A stretch of 64,000 bases of DNA, from positions 116,585,527 to 116,649,526 of the forward strand of contig OY757017.1 of the NCBI GenBank assembly GCA_963580285.1. The letters run 5' to 3'. Source of the stretch: Lucinisca nassula (lineage: Eukaryota; Mollusca; Bivalvia; Lucinida; Lucinidae). A program made the position numbers and the translations under genes. Position 1 is the first letter of the stretch, and each line of letters opens with the position of its first letter. The notes below the pieces were generated by a model. It saw only the letters and a list, made by a program, of their open reading frames with translations, was not told where the DNA came from and made no database searches. Shown here one piece after another: positions 20,991 through 31,470 of the stretch.

Positions 20991-21681
20991 AGCTGTCAGT
21001 GAAACTGACTAGGGCCCCGGCAGCGCTATCAGAGGAGTAGGAAAATGTTGGTGTTAAAAAAGACGTTTTTTTTTCCTTTCACCTCTAAGTATGACCTTGA
21101 CCTTTGAGGTACGGACCTGGGTCTTGCGCGTGACACACTGTCACATTATGGTTAATATTTCTGCTAAGTAATATTTAAATCCATCCAGGTATAAGAAAGT
21201 TATAGATTGGACACAATAAAAAAGACGCTTTTTTGACCTTTTATCTCTAAGTATGACGTTGACCTTTGAGGTACGGCTGTGGGTCTTGCGTGTGACACTT
21301 CGTCACATTATGGTTAACATTTCTGCCAAGTAATATTTAAATCCATCCAGGAATAATAACAAAGTTATTAATTGGACACAGGAAAGACCCTTTTTTGACC
21401 TTTAACCTCTAAGTATGACCTTGACCTTTGAGGTGCGGACCTGAGTCTTGCGCGCAACACTCCATCACATTATGGTAAACATTTCTGCCAAGTAATATTT
21501 AAATCCATCCAGGAATAAGAAAGTTATGGAGGATAAAAAAAATTGTGGACGGACAGACGGACAGACAGACAGACAGACAGACGGACGGACAGAGTGATGC
21601 CAAGTAATATTTAAATCCATCCAGGAATAATAAAAAGTTATGGAGGATAAAAAAAAATGTGGACGGACGGACGGACAGACG

Positions 21682-21724
<43 letters not shown>

Positions 21725-21776
21725 GGACGGACAGAGTGATTACTAAAGAGCACCCACACTTTCAGTGCGGGGCCCT
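20991..21776. mobile_element. Minisatellite-bearing element inserted in Naiad copy F
   Basis: Contains four to five direct repeats of ~150 bp (blocks CTCTAAGTATGACCTTGACC, TCACATTATGGTTAA, AAATCCATCCAGGAATAA) followed by two GACA/GACG microsatellite tracts (21555-21590 and 21665-21735). The ends carry AGGGCCCCG and CGGGGCCCT as inverted motifs. It splits the Naiad 3' UTR, with a possible TA duplication at the borders. Confidence 0.7.
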
Positions 21777-22104
21777 AATAACTGAAATTCTGTAACAAAC
21801 TAACCGATAGACTCCGTTTGGCCTGACAAGAGACAAAGCATCATAACAAAAATAAGCGTATAAGTTAATCTTTAGGCTGGAGTCATCATAGAGTCAGAGG
21901 TCCGCTCCTCTTAATTAAAGAAAAAAGCAAAGATATAACCATGATTTGTTTGCATACCATGCATTCTGTCTGTCGTATAACATTAAGATTATATCCAATA
22001 TTTTCATATCGAACAAATTTGTATACGAAGTCAGAATGAAATTCAAGTTCCGATAGGCCTTGTTGCAAAAGAGATTTAAGTCCTGCATTGAATATTGATT
22101 TTGT
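21777..22104 (-). pseudogene. Naiad copy F: part 2, decayed RT C-terminus
   Basis: Minus strand. Includes a degenerate SECIS region and the remnant QQGLSELEFHSDFVYKF then IGYNLNVIRQTECMV, clearly the RT C-terminal tail but with frame breaks. The oldest recognisable Naiad here. Confidence 0.75.
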
Positions 22105-22405
22105 TTGTTTGATTTGAGATTAAATGTCCCCATCAGCACTGTAGAGATCTTTTTGGAGACGTTGCTTCCAATTTTATGGGACTTTTACCCGACCTTGAGA
22201 TGAAAAGACGTCTCAAGCTCTGTCGCCCAAATGAAACTAATAGGGTTTTTAAGCATGGACAGTCCGACTCGCACTGCTTTGCCTCTCCAGGCTTAGATCC
22301 TCTAAGCAGTTTTCCAGTACTCGTGTGCGGGTCGGATTTAGCTCTGCGTGGAAGCATCGTGCATCCCATATATTTCTTCAAGCCCCGATGGGCGGGGGCC
22401 GGCAT
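22105..22405 (-). repeat. SINE-like repeat (GACGTTAAACCTC type)
   Basis: Near full-length minus-strand copy. On the plus strand it begins with a TTTGATTTGAGATTAAATG tail and ends CTTCAAGCCCCGATGGGCGG. Confidence 0.75.
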
Positions 22406-22659
22406 TGAAGTTTGAAATTAAGTCCAAATGATGGCTTTAAAACTTAGAGAAGGCTTTGCCAAGCTTAAGATACATATCATGCTGACTATGAAGATTAGCA
22501 GTCATTAGTCAATGACGAGTCTTGACGTCAGTTGCATGACTGGACACAAACTGATTGGGATATATAAATACCATAGGATGTCACATCAGAAATCAGAAAG
22601 ATTACCATCCAAGAAAGAAAAGGAATACCAGAGATATCGATGTTGCACCATCACAAATA

Positions 22660-23230
22660 CCCGCTTTTTCTACATTTGAGCTTTGACCTCACCCCATGAC
22701 CCCAAGTTCATGCACATTTGCAGTCACTAAGCAATATAAGTACCAAGTTTGGTCATCGTAAGCCGAGAAATAAAGACGTAGTTGCATGCATAAGCAATTT
22801 CTTGAAATTTGACATTTGCTTTCACCCCATGACCTTCTTGGGTCAGATCAAAATTTGGATACCTCCGTGCACATCTGCAGTCCCTAAGCAGTATGTTTAC
22901 AAAGTTTGGTCAACCAAGGCCAATGAATAAAATGTATTCACAGGTTTTGTCTTGACAATTTGACATTTGACCTCAACCCTGTGACCCCTCTTGTGTCAGA
23001 TCGAACTTTGGATGACTTCATGCACATTTGTAGTCCCTCAGCAATATGTTTGGTCACAAATGGCCAAGTAATAAATATGTAGTTGCATTCTCATTAAAAT
23101 TTGACCTTTGACCCCAACCTTTAACCGCAGGGGTCAGATCAAAATTTTAATACCTTGATGCACAAACGCAATTAGTGTACCCTGTTTTGTCATCATAGGC
23201 TAAGAAATAAAAAAAGAAGTTGCAGGTGTG
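22660..23230. repeat. Minisatellite, ~145-bp unit, ~4 copies
   Basis: Repeated blocks: GACCTCACCCCATGACC, ATGCACATTTGCAGTC, TAAGCAATATAAGTACCAAG, AATAAAGACGTAGTTGCATG. Units are diverged. Confidence 0.75.
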
Positions 23231-23239
23231 TGAAGGGGG

Positions 23240-23408
23240 GAATCAGTGAATGTTTGAGTTTTACGTCTCAACAACAGCTAAGGTCATACGGAAAAGGGAA
23301 CTCGATTTAAGGACTCGTCCGAAAGTCTGGAAAAGCCGGGGATTGATCCTGCAACTCTTGGTTTACAAGGCGAGTAGCTTTACCACTGCAACACGGGAGG
23401 CTTCTAAC
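23240..23408 (-). repeat. tRNA-Thr-derived SINE
   Basis: On the minus strand the head reads like a tRNA-Thr(UGU). An A-box-like GTTGCAGTGGTAAAGC is followed by an anticodon arm CTTGTAAACCAAG and a B-box-like GCAGGATCAATCC. A body and the tail AAACTCAAACATTCACTGA follow. A second copy is split at 35242/35803. Transcription would be by RNA polymerase III and mobilisation by a LINE in trans (family knowledge). Confidence 0.7.
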
Positions 23409-23454
23409 GAAGGGCGGAAGTACGTCCGGATGTACGCCTGTGACGAAAATAATA

Positions 23455-23519
23455 TACCTGATTTTTTTTTGTATTTTTTTTTTTTTTTTTTTTTCGTTTT
23501 GTTTTTATTTTAAAAAATC
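23455..23519. repeat. Poly-T tract
   Basis: T-rich low-complexity run at the 3' border of the following Naiad fragment. Confidence 0.7.
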
Positions 23520-23928
23520 TTCAAATATTCAATATCAAAATCAAAATCAATATTTTTTTTTTACAAATTTTGCATGAAACGAATCCATCTAATATAGATA
23601 AATGAAAATTCAAAATCAGGGTTGGGGCATCATAAGACTTTACTTTATTTAATTGAAAGGGTAAATTTGACTGATAAAACCGTCGACGTAAGTATTGTCA
23701 ATATCTAATAAATCATCCAGATATCTAGACGGCCAGCTAAACACCCAAATATCTTCAAATAGCTTTCCAACAGAAAAGGACATCGTGAAGTCTCTTTCGT
23801 AACAGAACAGAAACAAATCAGCTACAAGGGGTGCACATTTCGTAGTCATCAGAATTCCCTTAATTTGTCTAAATATTCTAAATGTCTTAGTGCCGAATCT
23901 TACATAAATATTGTCAAGAAGAAAATTA
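23520..23928 (-). pseudogene. Naiad RT fragment (diverged subfamily)
   Basis: Minus-strand piece of the RT palm: FLLDNIYVRFG-like start, KCAPLVADLFLFCYERDF (motif B) and SRYLDDLLDIDNTYVDGF (motif C, intact YLDD). It is truncated at both ends. It differs from copies A-E at many positions, so it represents a separate subfamily. Its 5' end meets the GAGGAGGTAGT tandem array at about 23928. Confidence 0.85.
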
Positions 23929-25450
23929 GGAGGTAGTGAGGAGAAAAAGTGAGGAGGTAGTGAGGAGGTGGTGAGGAGGAAGTGAGGAGCTGATAAGGGT
24001 GCCTAGGAGGCAGTGAAGGTAACCGGCACAAGCCTGCTTAAACAATAGGCAAAAAGATAGTTATGACATCCGACTGGGGACTCGTATAAATAAGAAAACT
24101 GTGGTAATTTTCGGAACAGGCTGGAGTCGGTCAAGGTCAGCAGTAATAATCTTGGAGCTTCCAACAGCTATCAATCGCTATTAGAATGATGCAATACTGC
24201 GTGTTGTTGTGAAATCTAAACAAACCGAAACTCGTTAATCCAAGTTTGGCGAGAAGCGATAATTCAATTGAAGAGGCGATAAGTTGGTAATGAGGAGGCG
24301 ATGAGGAGGTAGTGATTTGGCGGTGAGGAAGTAGTGGGGGTAACCGGTAGGCAGTGAGGGTAACCAGCGCAAGCGTGTTGTGTGATTGTTGTAGATTTTT
24401 AAGGAGACGATAAGGGTAGCGCCGAATATGCCCAAACTCGCTTCCGATAGTGCCTTAGAAGCGATGAGGTAATGAGGCGGTATTGAGGAGGCGATGAGGA
24501 GGTATTGATAAGGCGGTAAAGAGGTAGTGAGGAGGCGGTGAGCATGTAGTGAGGGGTAACCTGTAGGCAGTGAAGGTAACCAGCGCAAGCATAATGTGTG
24601 AGTGTTGTAGATGTTTTAAGGTGACGATAAGGGAAACGCCGAATGTGCCCAAACTTGTGTCTGATAGTGCCCTAGAAGCGATGAGGCAATGGGGAGGTAT
24701 TGAGAAGGCATGAGAAGGCACTGAGGTGGCGTTGAGTAGGTAGTGAAGAGGCGATGAGGAGGTACTGAGGGGTAACCGGTAGGCAGTGAGGGTAACAAGC
24801 GCAAGCGTGTTGTGTGATTGTTTTAAATGTTTTTACGGTAACGATAAGGGCAACGCCGAATATGCCTAAACTCGTTTCGGTGAAGATTTTTGCCTCGAAT
24901 ATTGTGTGAATATTGTAGATGTTTAAAGGAGACGATGAGGGCAACGCCGAGCATGCCCAAACTCGTTTCCGATAGTGCCCTAGAAGCGATGAGGCAATGG
25001 GGAGCTAGTAAGGTGGCATTGAGGAGGCGGTGAGGAGGTAGTGAGGAGGTAGTCAAGGGTAACCCAGAGGCAGTAAGGGTAACTACAGCAAGCGTGTTGA
25101 AACAATGACAATGATAGGAGTTGATACAACATTGCTCTCGTAACCCGCTGTAAGCTCCCGAAAAAAATGGTCACCGCCCACCACCACTACCACACAAACA
25201 CAGCATCCGTAAGCCCAGACAAGGGACAGAATGAGAAGTGATTGAAGATGTACGAGGAAGGCGACGAGGGCAACATCGAACAAGACCAAACACGTTTTCG
25301 TAGCGTGCCCTAGGAGCGACGAGGTAGTGAGGAGGCGTCGAGGAGGTATTCAGGAGGAAGCGGAGAGGCACCTGCGCAAGCTTGTTGAAACAAAGGTAGC
25401 TATAGCATCCGACAGTAATAGGAGTTAATAGTACTCTCAAAGTAAGCACG
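23929..25450. repeat. Tandem array, ~215-bp unit with GAGGAGGTAGT core
   Basis: Units share GTGAGGAGGCGGTGAGGAGG, GGTAACCAGCGCAAGCGTG and GCAACGCCGAATATGCCC. The last block recurs near 24411, 24624, 24841, 24932 and 25262. Because GAGG-type motifs lack stops in some frames, long open minus-strand frames appear, but they are only the repeat being read. Confidence 0.8.
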
Positions 25451-25499
25451 AAAAAATGGCGTGGTTCTTTAAAGCCTAAAATTTGACGCGATAGAAGTG

Positions 25500-25625
25500 G
25501 CGCGTTATGACATCATCCAACATGACTGACCGGATGTTATTATATTCCAAGGTGGTCGACCGGATGTCATCCAAGATGGCAGACATAATGTGACGTCATC
25601 TGAGATGGCGGACTGGATATGATGG
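25500..25625. repeat. Short tandem repeat (GATGGCGGAC type)
   Basis: Three or four imperfect ~30-bp units around GTCATCCAAGATGGCAGAC and CCGGATGT. Confidence 0.55.
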
Positions 25626-25724
25626 CAGAGGGTAAAAAAACTCAGGCAGGTAATTGCTCCACCCCTTTTTTTTCTCCCTACTTCTTTCATAGTTTTTGTC
25701 GCTATATTTAATCACATGCTTTTG

Positions 25725-26010
25725 TTCGGCCCGATGAAGAAGTAGATGGGCTGCATGATGCTTCCACGCAGAGCTGAAACCGACCCGCATAAGAGTCCTG
25801 GTAAACCGCTTAGAGGATCTAAATCTGCTCAGGCAAAGCGATGCGGGTCGGGCCGTCTATGTAAATAAACCCTATTGGTTTCATTCGGCGACAGGGCTTG
25901 AGAAGCCATTTCATCTCAATGTCGGTTAAAGGTCCCACAAAATTGGAAGCAATGTCTCCAAAATGACATATACAGTGATCACGTGGACGTTAAACCTCAA
26001 AACAAACAAG
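25725..26010 (+). repeat. SINE-like repeat (GACGTTAAACCTC type)
   Basis: Plus-strand copy, from GGCCCGATGAAGAAGTAGAT to the tail GACGTTAAACCTCAAAACAA. Confidence 0.75.
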
Positions 26011-27249
26011 ACATGCTTTTTGTGGCTGTAAGGCACGAACTAAATAATATAAAAAATTGGATATGTGCTCTTATGGAAGTCTATTCGTGTTGACGTGAAT
26101 CGTGAATTTGCTCCTTACGATTCCTCCTAAGGAGGCCTGCGCTTGTTAAATGGAATTCGCTCCTTAAGAGATCTGTAGTTGTTTGAGGGATTTATCTTCT
26201 TAAACGGTCTACGTTTGTCGGAGTTTATTTTGCTGCTTATTAGAGCAGAGCTATTGGAGTAAATGTGCGTCTAATGAGGCCTGCACAGGTATGCGAGGAT
26301 TTGCTCCATCTAACTAAACGACGGAGGCCTTTAGTGGTATGGAACATACTATTTTAAAGAGTTGACGTCCATATAAAGGTATTAATTCGCATTTAATTGA
26401 AGGATATTGACTTGATAAGAAGCTTCCAGATGTGCTAATTACAGGTTTATTATCAGGCTCAGTACTGGCATGGAAAGGGATAGGTACATGTACCTCAGTA
26501 CGTTTACGTGTATAATTCTTTGTGTTGCTTTTCTTTTGCACGTATTCTGGGTCAAAAATGAATCACAACCACCTCCGAGAAAAAAGAACTCGCTAGTTAG
26601 CAACTGAGCTAAAAGACGGCTGCAAGCATGTTGATCGGACATTTAGCTACCAATTTCACCAGACAGAAAAGTCTTCCAAGGAAATGGTCAATGCGACTGC
26701 GTAGATAATTTCTTTATTTCTTTAATTTCCCTTGATAGAGATATATCACCCTTGGGGCTATTACCTAGTTTCTAGTGTGAAACAGAGGTGAAGGTAATGA
26801 TCAGGAATCATACCCATCAGCCGTTAGAATTATTGCTCCTTTGGCTGCTGATTCACAGAAATACTGACATGTACGTGTGTGTTTAATTGTTCTGCTAATT
26901 GGAAACATGATTGAGTTCAGACCCTTACCTTGGCATGTGATTGTATATTTTAATAGTGAAAATATAAAGAGGAATCAAACTTTTAAGAAACTTTAATTTT
27001 CTACTAGTATCTTTTATAAAATTGATTTTGCTGCCAAGCTTTGTTTTGTTTTTCAACATGACTGGTTTGCAAAGATGAGAAATTATGTTTCCATGATGTA
27101 CCCATTTTCTATGGGTAGTAATTTGGACCCCTTAATTAGTTAAAACCAGTCACGGCAAGCTTTTTAACTGCTATTTCAGTGAGTGATTATGAAATCTTAA
27201 TGTTAACCTGAGATTTTCTTCCCAGAACAGAAGAATATGGTTAGTTTCT
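26011..27249. other. No feature recognised
   Basis: About 1.2 kb without a gene or repeat that I can identify. A diffuse 30-40-bp periodicity (GATCTGCGCTTGTT-like phrases) around 26090-26300 suggests an ancient tandem repeat. Confidence 0.35.
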
Positions 27250-27600
27250 TTAACTAACTGTTGGTTTTCATTTGCTCCAGCATTTCAGTGGTTTCTTGCT
27301 GTCGAGTTCTCACCGTTGTTTCATCTCTCTGGTTGTTTGTTTTTTGTGTTCTTGGAGATGTTGCTCGGATAAGTTAGGAGACCTTCATGCGGACTGAACA
27401 AATTATTTGATTAAATCGCGACGAAAGTGAGGGCGAGGATTGCGGCCGCCTAAAGTCGATTTAAGCCCCCTGCTTCCTGCTTGTGACGTTTGAATTATAG
27501 TGTAGTTTTATAGGTTGGTTATTTTCTTTCCCTTTGACGTCTATGATTGGGTGTGTGAGGTTGTTTTATCGATTCCTGATCAATACATTCATTTTTACTT
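27250..27600 (+). mobile_element. Solo Naiad 3' end, diverged
   Basis: Contains CTAACTGTTGGTTTTCATTT, GCGGACTGAACAAATTATTT and a terminus near ATCGATTCCTGATCAATAC. There is an internal deletion after 27480. Confidence 0.75.
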
Positions 27601-27747
27601 TGGGTTCTTATTCGGTCAGTACCTGGCGCACCTTTACTCATTTAATTTACGCATTCTATTGTAGCATTACTAACTGATTGTCATCTTAGGATTTATACCA
27701 AGTGCAGTGGGAGGATTTTCCATTAGCAAAGTCAAATAAATCATTAA

Positions 27748-28038
27748 TTAGCAGACTAACAGAAAGGTTGTACTGAATGACAAGGAGTGTTGTTTATTAA
27801 GCGTCTGACTCATAGCATTATTTAAGGATGCATTGGCTTTGGTTTGCAAAAGTCTTGTGTCAGCAATATTGTAGAATGTTGCCGTTCTGCTGTCATGACG
27901 TACCGAATCAATTAAGCGGTTTCGTGGTACATCATTTGCAAATCGTCTAATTATATCTCTTGTGCTGAACATGTAGGAAAAGTTCATATGCGTTCCGTCT
28001 TCGTCTTTGCCACAAAACACAACTTCCTGAATGTGTAC
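27748..28038 (-). CDS. Candidate host exon, unknown protein
   Basis: A minus-strand open frame of about 96 codons with protein-like composition, unlike the repeats around it. It starts after a plausible 3' splice site (CACATTCAG then GAAGTTGTG, near 28035). It contains FCGKDEDGTHMNFSYMFSTR, RRFANDVPRNRL and TRLLQTKANASLNNAMSQ, and ends in TAA. I do not recognise a domain. It could be a terminal exon, a processed remnant or chance. No partner exon is visible next to it. Confidence 0.35.
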   Translation of the reverse strand, partial: VHIQEVVFCGKDEDGTHMNFSYMFSTRDIIRRFANDVPRNRLIDSVRHDSRTATFYNIADTRLLQTKANASLNNAMSQTLNKQHSLSFSTTFLLVC

Positions 28039-28058
28039 TTAAAGTGCTGCAATCACAG

Positions 28059-28255
28059 AACACAATACTGCCAATGGCAAGAAGCCTCAGAAACGGCACG
28101 AAGCCCAAAGAAAAAGACACAAGTGATACCCATAGTAAGTAACAAACAACAACATAAATAAACCGCCACAGAAGAATCGCATTGAAACGGTCAGTAGAAA
28201 GAATTCCACTGGGGGGGGGGGAGCTTAAATCGATTTTACATGGCCATAATCCTCC
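28059..28255 (-). mobile_element. Naiad 3' end, left arm of an inverted pair
   Basis: Minus-strand segment of the 3' UTR whose usual ATGGCCATTTTGTGGG block is replaced by a novel stretch (GCCAATGGCAAGAAGCC...). Exactly the same replacement is in the right arm. Confidence 0.8.
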
Positions 28256-28603
28256 TAAACAAAATTAGTGTATACCGCGACAGAGGTAAGGGCGAGGATT
28301 ATGGCCATGTAAAATCGATTTAAGCCTTCCACTGACCGTTCCAAGGCGGTTCTTCTGTGGCGGTTTATTTATGTTGTTGTTTGTTACTTACTATGGGTAT
28401 CACTTGTGTCTTTTTCTTTGGGCTTCGTGCCGTTCTGAGGCTTCTTGCCATTGGCAGTGTCCTTATGGCCTTCCTTTGTTTAGGTTTCCATTATGGTCTT
28501 GTCGCTTCATATTTGTGTTTCTTTCCCTTTGGTGTCTTGGATGGGTGGAGTAAGTTAATTGTATCGACTCCTGATCTTTGTTTTACTTCTACTTTGTTCA
28601 GTA
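28256..28603 (+). mobile_element. Naiad 3' end, right arm of an inverted pair (subfamily 1)
   Basis: Plus-strand 3' UTR ending GATCTTTGTTTTACTTC. Its first ~200 bases are the mirror image of 28059-28255, including the unusual GGCTTCTTGCCATTGGC segment. Confidence 0.8.
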
Positions 28604-28859
28604 GGTCTGCTTTATGTAACTAGTAATTCCCTGCTTTGAATTTAGAATAATGTTGAATGGCTGGAAAACTTAAGCTGAAATTCTTTCAAGGAAAGGTGAA
28701 AAGACAGAAAGTTCTTAAGGGGGATACAAGTATGTCAAGATATGACCGTATGCCTCTAATAATCCACTGCAAAATCGTCACGCATTGACTGCAATGACTG
28801 AAATTTAGAAGCCACCCTTTGGGAAAATATTGTCATGTAATGTCTTTTGTTAGTATGTT

Positions 28860-29045
28860 TTGATAATACTTTTTATTTTGGATACCCGCTTGGTATTTTG
28901 GGCGTACTGCTTCTTATGTTTTGATTATGATGCCCTTGTTTTATGTGTGTCTTTCTTTCTATTTGGATGTTTGGACAGAAGATCTAAGGTAACTGGTAAC
29001 TGTATCGATTCTTGGTCATTGCCTTCTTTTCTATTTTGGTTCGCC
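28860..29045 (+). mobile_element. Solo Naiad 3' end, strongly diverged
   Basis: Recognisable by ACTTTTTATTTTGGATACCC, TGTCTTTCTTTCTATTTGG and ACTGTATCGATTCTTGGTC. Confidence 0.55.
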
Positions 29046-29069
29046 CTGATTTCTCTATAGAACTTTGTT

Positions 29070-29815
29070 TTTTACAGATAAGTCAGCAGTTCTTCTTGTT
29101 CTTTCAGACAGCTCAGATGTCTTCCTGTATTTTTGAATAGAATACTAGTTCTTCCTGTAAAGTTGTACAATTCAGTAGCTATACATGTTCTTTCATATAG
29201 TTATGTAGTTCTTCATATACTCTCGGAGAACTCGGTAGGTCTTCCTGTTCTTTAAAATTGGCCAGTAGATATATTTGTTTTCATAGTTCACACAGCTCTA
29301 CGGTTCATTCTAGTAGACCGGCAGTTCTTTCAGATGGCTCTGTGGTTCTTCCTGTTCTCTCGGGTAGGTCAGTAGATCTTCGTGTTCTTAAAAAAAAACA
29401 GTTTCTTTCTCTTCTTTCAAATAGCTCATTAGATATGTTTGTTTTTATATTGAGGTCATTTTTCCTTTCGGTTAGCTCGGTAGTGACTTTCTTGGTTCCT
29501 GCCTGTTTGATATGGGTGTTTCTGATTCCAAAGTGATATTGTGGGGAGCTTTGGAATCTGACTTAACTGTGGGTTAATTGTATCGATTCCTGACCATTGC
29601 CTTCAATTCTATTTTAATCAGTTCCTGATCGTTTCTCTTTTCAATTTTCTGTTATTGTTGGATAGTTGAGTATTTATATTTGTTCGTTGCACTTGTTTTA
29701 CTTTTTCCTTGTTCTGGCTGTTGGTTTTCTCGTTCTGTCTCTTCTTTATTATATTTCAGCAGTTCCTGCTGTGTTTACGGGTAGCTCATTAGTGCCTTCT
29801 ACTTACGTTTAAAAA
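29070..29815. repeat. Imperfect ~33-bp tandem repeat (left part)
   Basis: Phrases like AGTTCTTCCTGTTCTTTCAG and AGCTCAGTAG recur roughly every 30-35 bases. Includes a small Naiad terminus fragment at about 29550-29615. The same kind of repeat resumes at 30450 after a Naiad insertion. Confidence 0.55.
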
Positions 29816-29819
29816 ATAG

Positions 29820-30449
29820 AAGTAAAACAAAGATCAGGAATCGATACAATTAACTTACTCCACCCACCAAAGACACCAAAGGGAAAGAAATACAAACATT
29901 AAGCGACCAGACCATAATGGAAACCTAAACAAAGGAAAGCCATAAGGACAGTTACTTTCCCACAAAATGGCCATATGGCCATCCAAAATTAAAAGACACA
30001 AGTGATACACACAGTAAGTAACAAACAACAACATAAATAAATCGCCACAGAAGAACCGCCTTGGAACGGTCAGTGGAAATCTAGTGGAAATCTCCTCGCC
30101 CTTACTCCCGTCGCGATTTAGACAAATAATTTGTTCAGTCCGCATGAAGGCCTCCTAACTCATCAGTGCAACATCTCCGTGAACACAAAAAAATCAAAGA
30201 ACCACAGAGGTGAGACAACGGTGAGGACTCGACAGCAAGAAACCACTGAAATGCTGGAGCAAAAGAAAACAAACAGTTAGACTCCGATGGGCCCGACCAG
30301 AGACAGAGCATCAGGCACGAACCAACATTACCAAGAATTATATCTCCCTAATTCTCAATAAGCCTTTACGTTGGAGCCGTCATAGAATCTGAGGCCTGAC
30401 CCACCGGCGTGCAATTAAAGAGGGAAGCAAAGTTGCCAACCGTGATTGT
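29820..30449 (-). mobile_element. 5'-truncated Naiad (subfamily 1) inside a tandem repeat
   Basis: Minus-strand 3' UTR plus the last ~23 codons (VGNFASLFNCTPVGQ and on to TAA), truncated near 30449. The same type of short-period repeat lies on both sides. Confidence 0.85.
30310..30383 (-). promoter_or_regulatory. SECIS-like hairpin, solo copy at 30 kb
   Basis: ATGA, GGCTCCAAC, AAA, apical hairpin (GAATTA / TAATTC), GTTCGTGCC and TGAT on the element strand. One stem base (G to C) has changed. Confidence 0.65.
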
Positions 30450-30690
30450 ATTTCAACCAGTCAGTATTCCTATGCTTTTTCCTGTTCTGTCGGTAAGTTA
30501 TTAATAATGATAGTAGTTCTATTTGTTCCTTAGTTTTGCTGCTTTTATGGATAGCTCAGCAGAGTCTCCATCTTCCGTGTTATTCAGTATCTCTATGTTT
30601 TTGATATTTAATAAATCCAAATGAATATTCGCATATTCTAGTATTTCTACCGGTATATTCAGGTAATCTATATCCCGTATTCCTTCCGGC
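30450..30690. repeat. Imperfect tandem repeat (right part)
   Basis: Continuation of the CTTCCTGTTCT-type repeat seen at 29070-29815. Confidence 0.45.
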
Positions 30691-30815
30691 ATGTGTCAAA
30701 CATCCTATAAAGCTATTGTATCGATTGAAATAGGTCTTATAAAGGATATTCTGGTGGATTTTTACACGAATAGCATTTAACAACTAACAATAGGAATATA
30801 TGAGTGCCAACGTAA

Positions 30816-31098
30816 GTTCTAAAATGTATAAGCAATAGATATCAGTGCCATATAATTATGTCTGAGGTCACAAAGATTCAAATTTCTCCACCAAGCCCCG
30901 TGAAATATTGTACCGCTGTGAAAAAGTGGAAAGACATTTTGTTCAAAGCTTGCAAACGACATACTCAGTTTGACCATTAGATCCATATCATTAAGATAAC
31001 ATTTCTTTTTAAATCTTCTGCTCTGGCGGGTATTGCCGACTAGTTTGGTGCTTAATTTGTATTGATTTCTCGGGCACACGCTCTGCAAAACCCTTCGA
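30816..31098 (-). pseudogene. Possible fibrinogen-related-domain exon relic
   Basis: Minus-strand frame preceded by a good 3' splice site (ATTAATTTTCAG then AACG, near 31098). It contains YKLSTKLVGNTRQS, MSFASFEQN and FHGAWWRNLNLCDLRHNYM, which resemble the C-terminal end of fibrinogen-related domains (FSTxDxDND, then GAWWxxxC..LNGxY). The Asp-rich calcium motif and one Cys are not preserved. Bivalves carry many such genes (family knowledge), so a broken exon is plausible. The match is by eye and weak. Confidence 0.3.
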
Positions 31099-31129
31099 CG
31101 TTCTGAAAATTAATCATCAAATTAACAAA

Positions 31130-31470
31130 TTAGAAGTGAAGGCAATGATCAGGAATCGATACAATTAGCCCAAAGCTCTCATCAGAGACACCAAAGGGAA
31201 AGAAACACAAACACGAAACAACAGACCCCAACGGAAACATCAACAGCGCAAAGCCAAAAGGACCGTTACTTTCCCACAAAATGGCCTATTGGGCATCCAA
31301 AACAAAATAATATAGGCGATACAAACACTCAAAGACAAACCATAACAAAAATAAACCGCGACTGAAGAACAACTTTTGAACGGTCAATGAAATGAATTCC
31401 AATAGGGGGGCTCAAATCGATTTTACGTGTCCACAATCATCGCCCTTACTTCCGTCGCGATTTAACCAGT
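31130..31470 (-). mobile_element. Solo Naiad 3' end (subfamily 2)
   Basis: Starts AGAAGTGAAGGCAATGATCA and runs to CTTCCGTCGCGATTTAA. Confidence 0.8.

Noticed and set aside
21499..21759. Minus-strand frame rich in VCLSVCLSV repeats
   Set aside because: It is the translation of the GACA/GACG microsatellite.
23929..25449. Long minus-strand frames in the GAGGAGGTAGT array
   Set aside because: Several overlapping frames are open at once and repeat with the array unit, so they reflect low stop density in the repeat and not a gene.
28357..28623. Open frames in Naiad 3' UTRs (here and at 38468-38930, 29855-30145, 58995-59249, 15080-15310) encoding hydrophobic, membrane-like peptides
   Set aside because: They arise from the T-rich 3' UTR, are not preserved in frame between subfamilies, and lie after the polyprotein stop. 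I see no evidence that they are translated.
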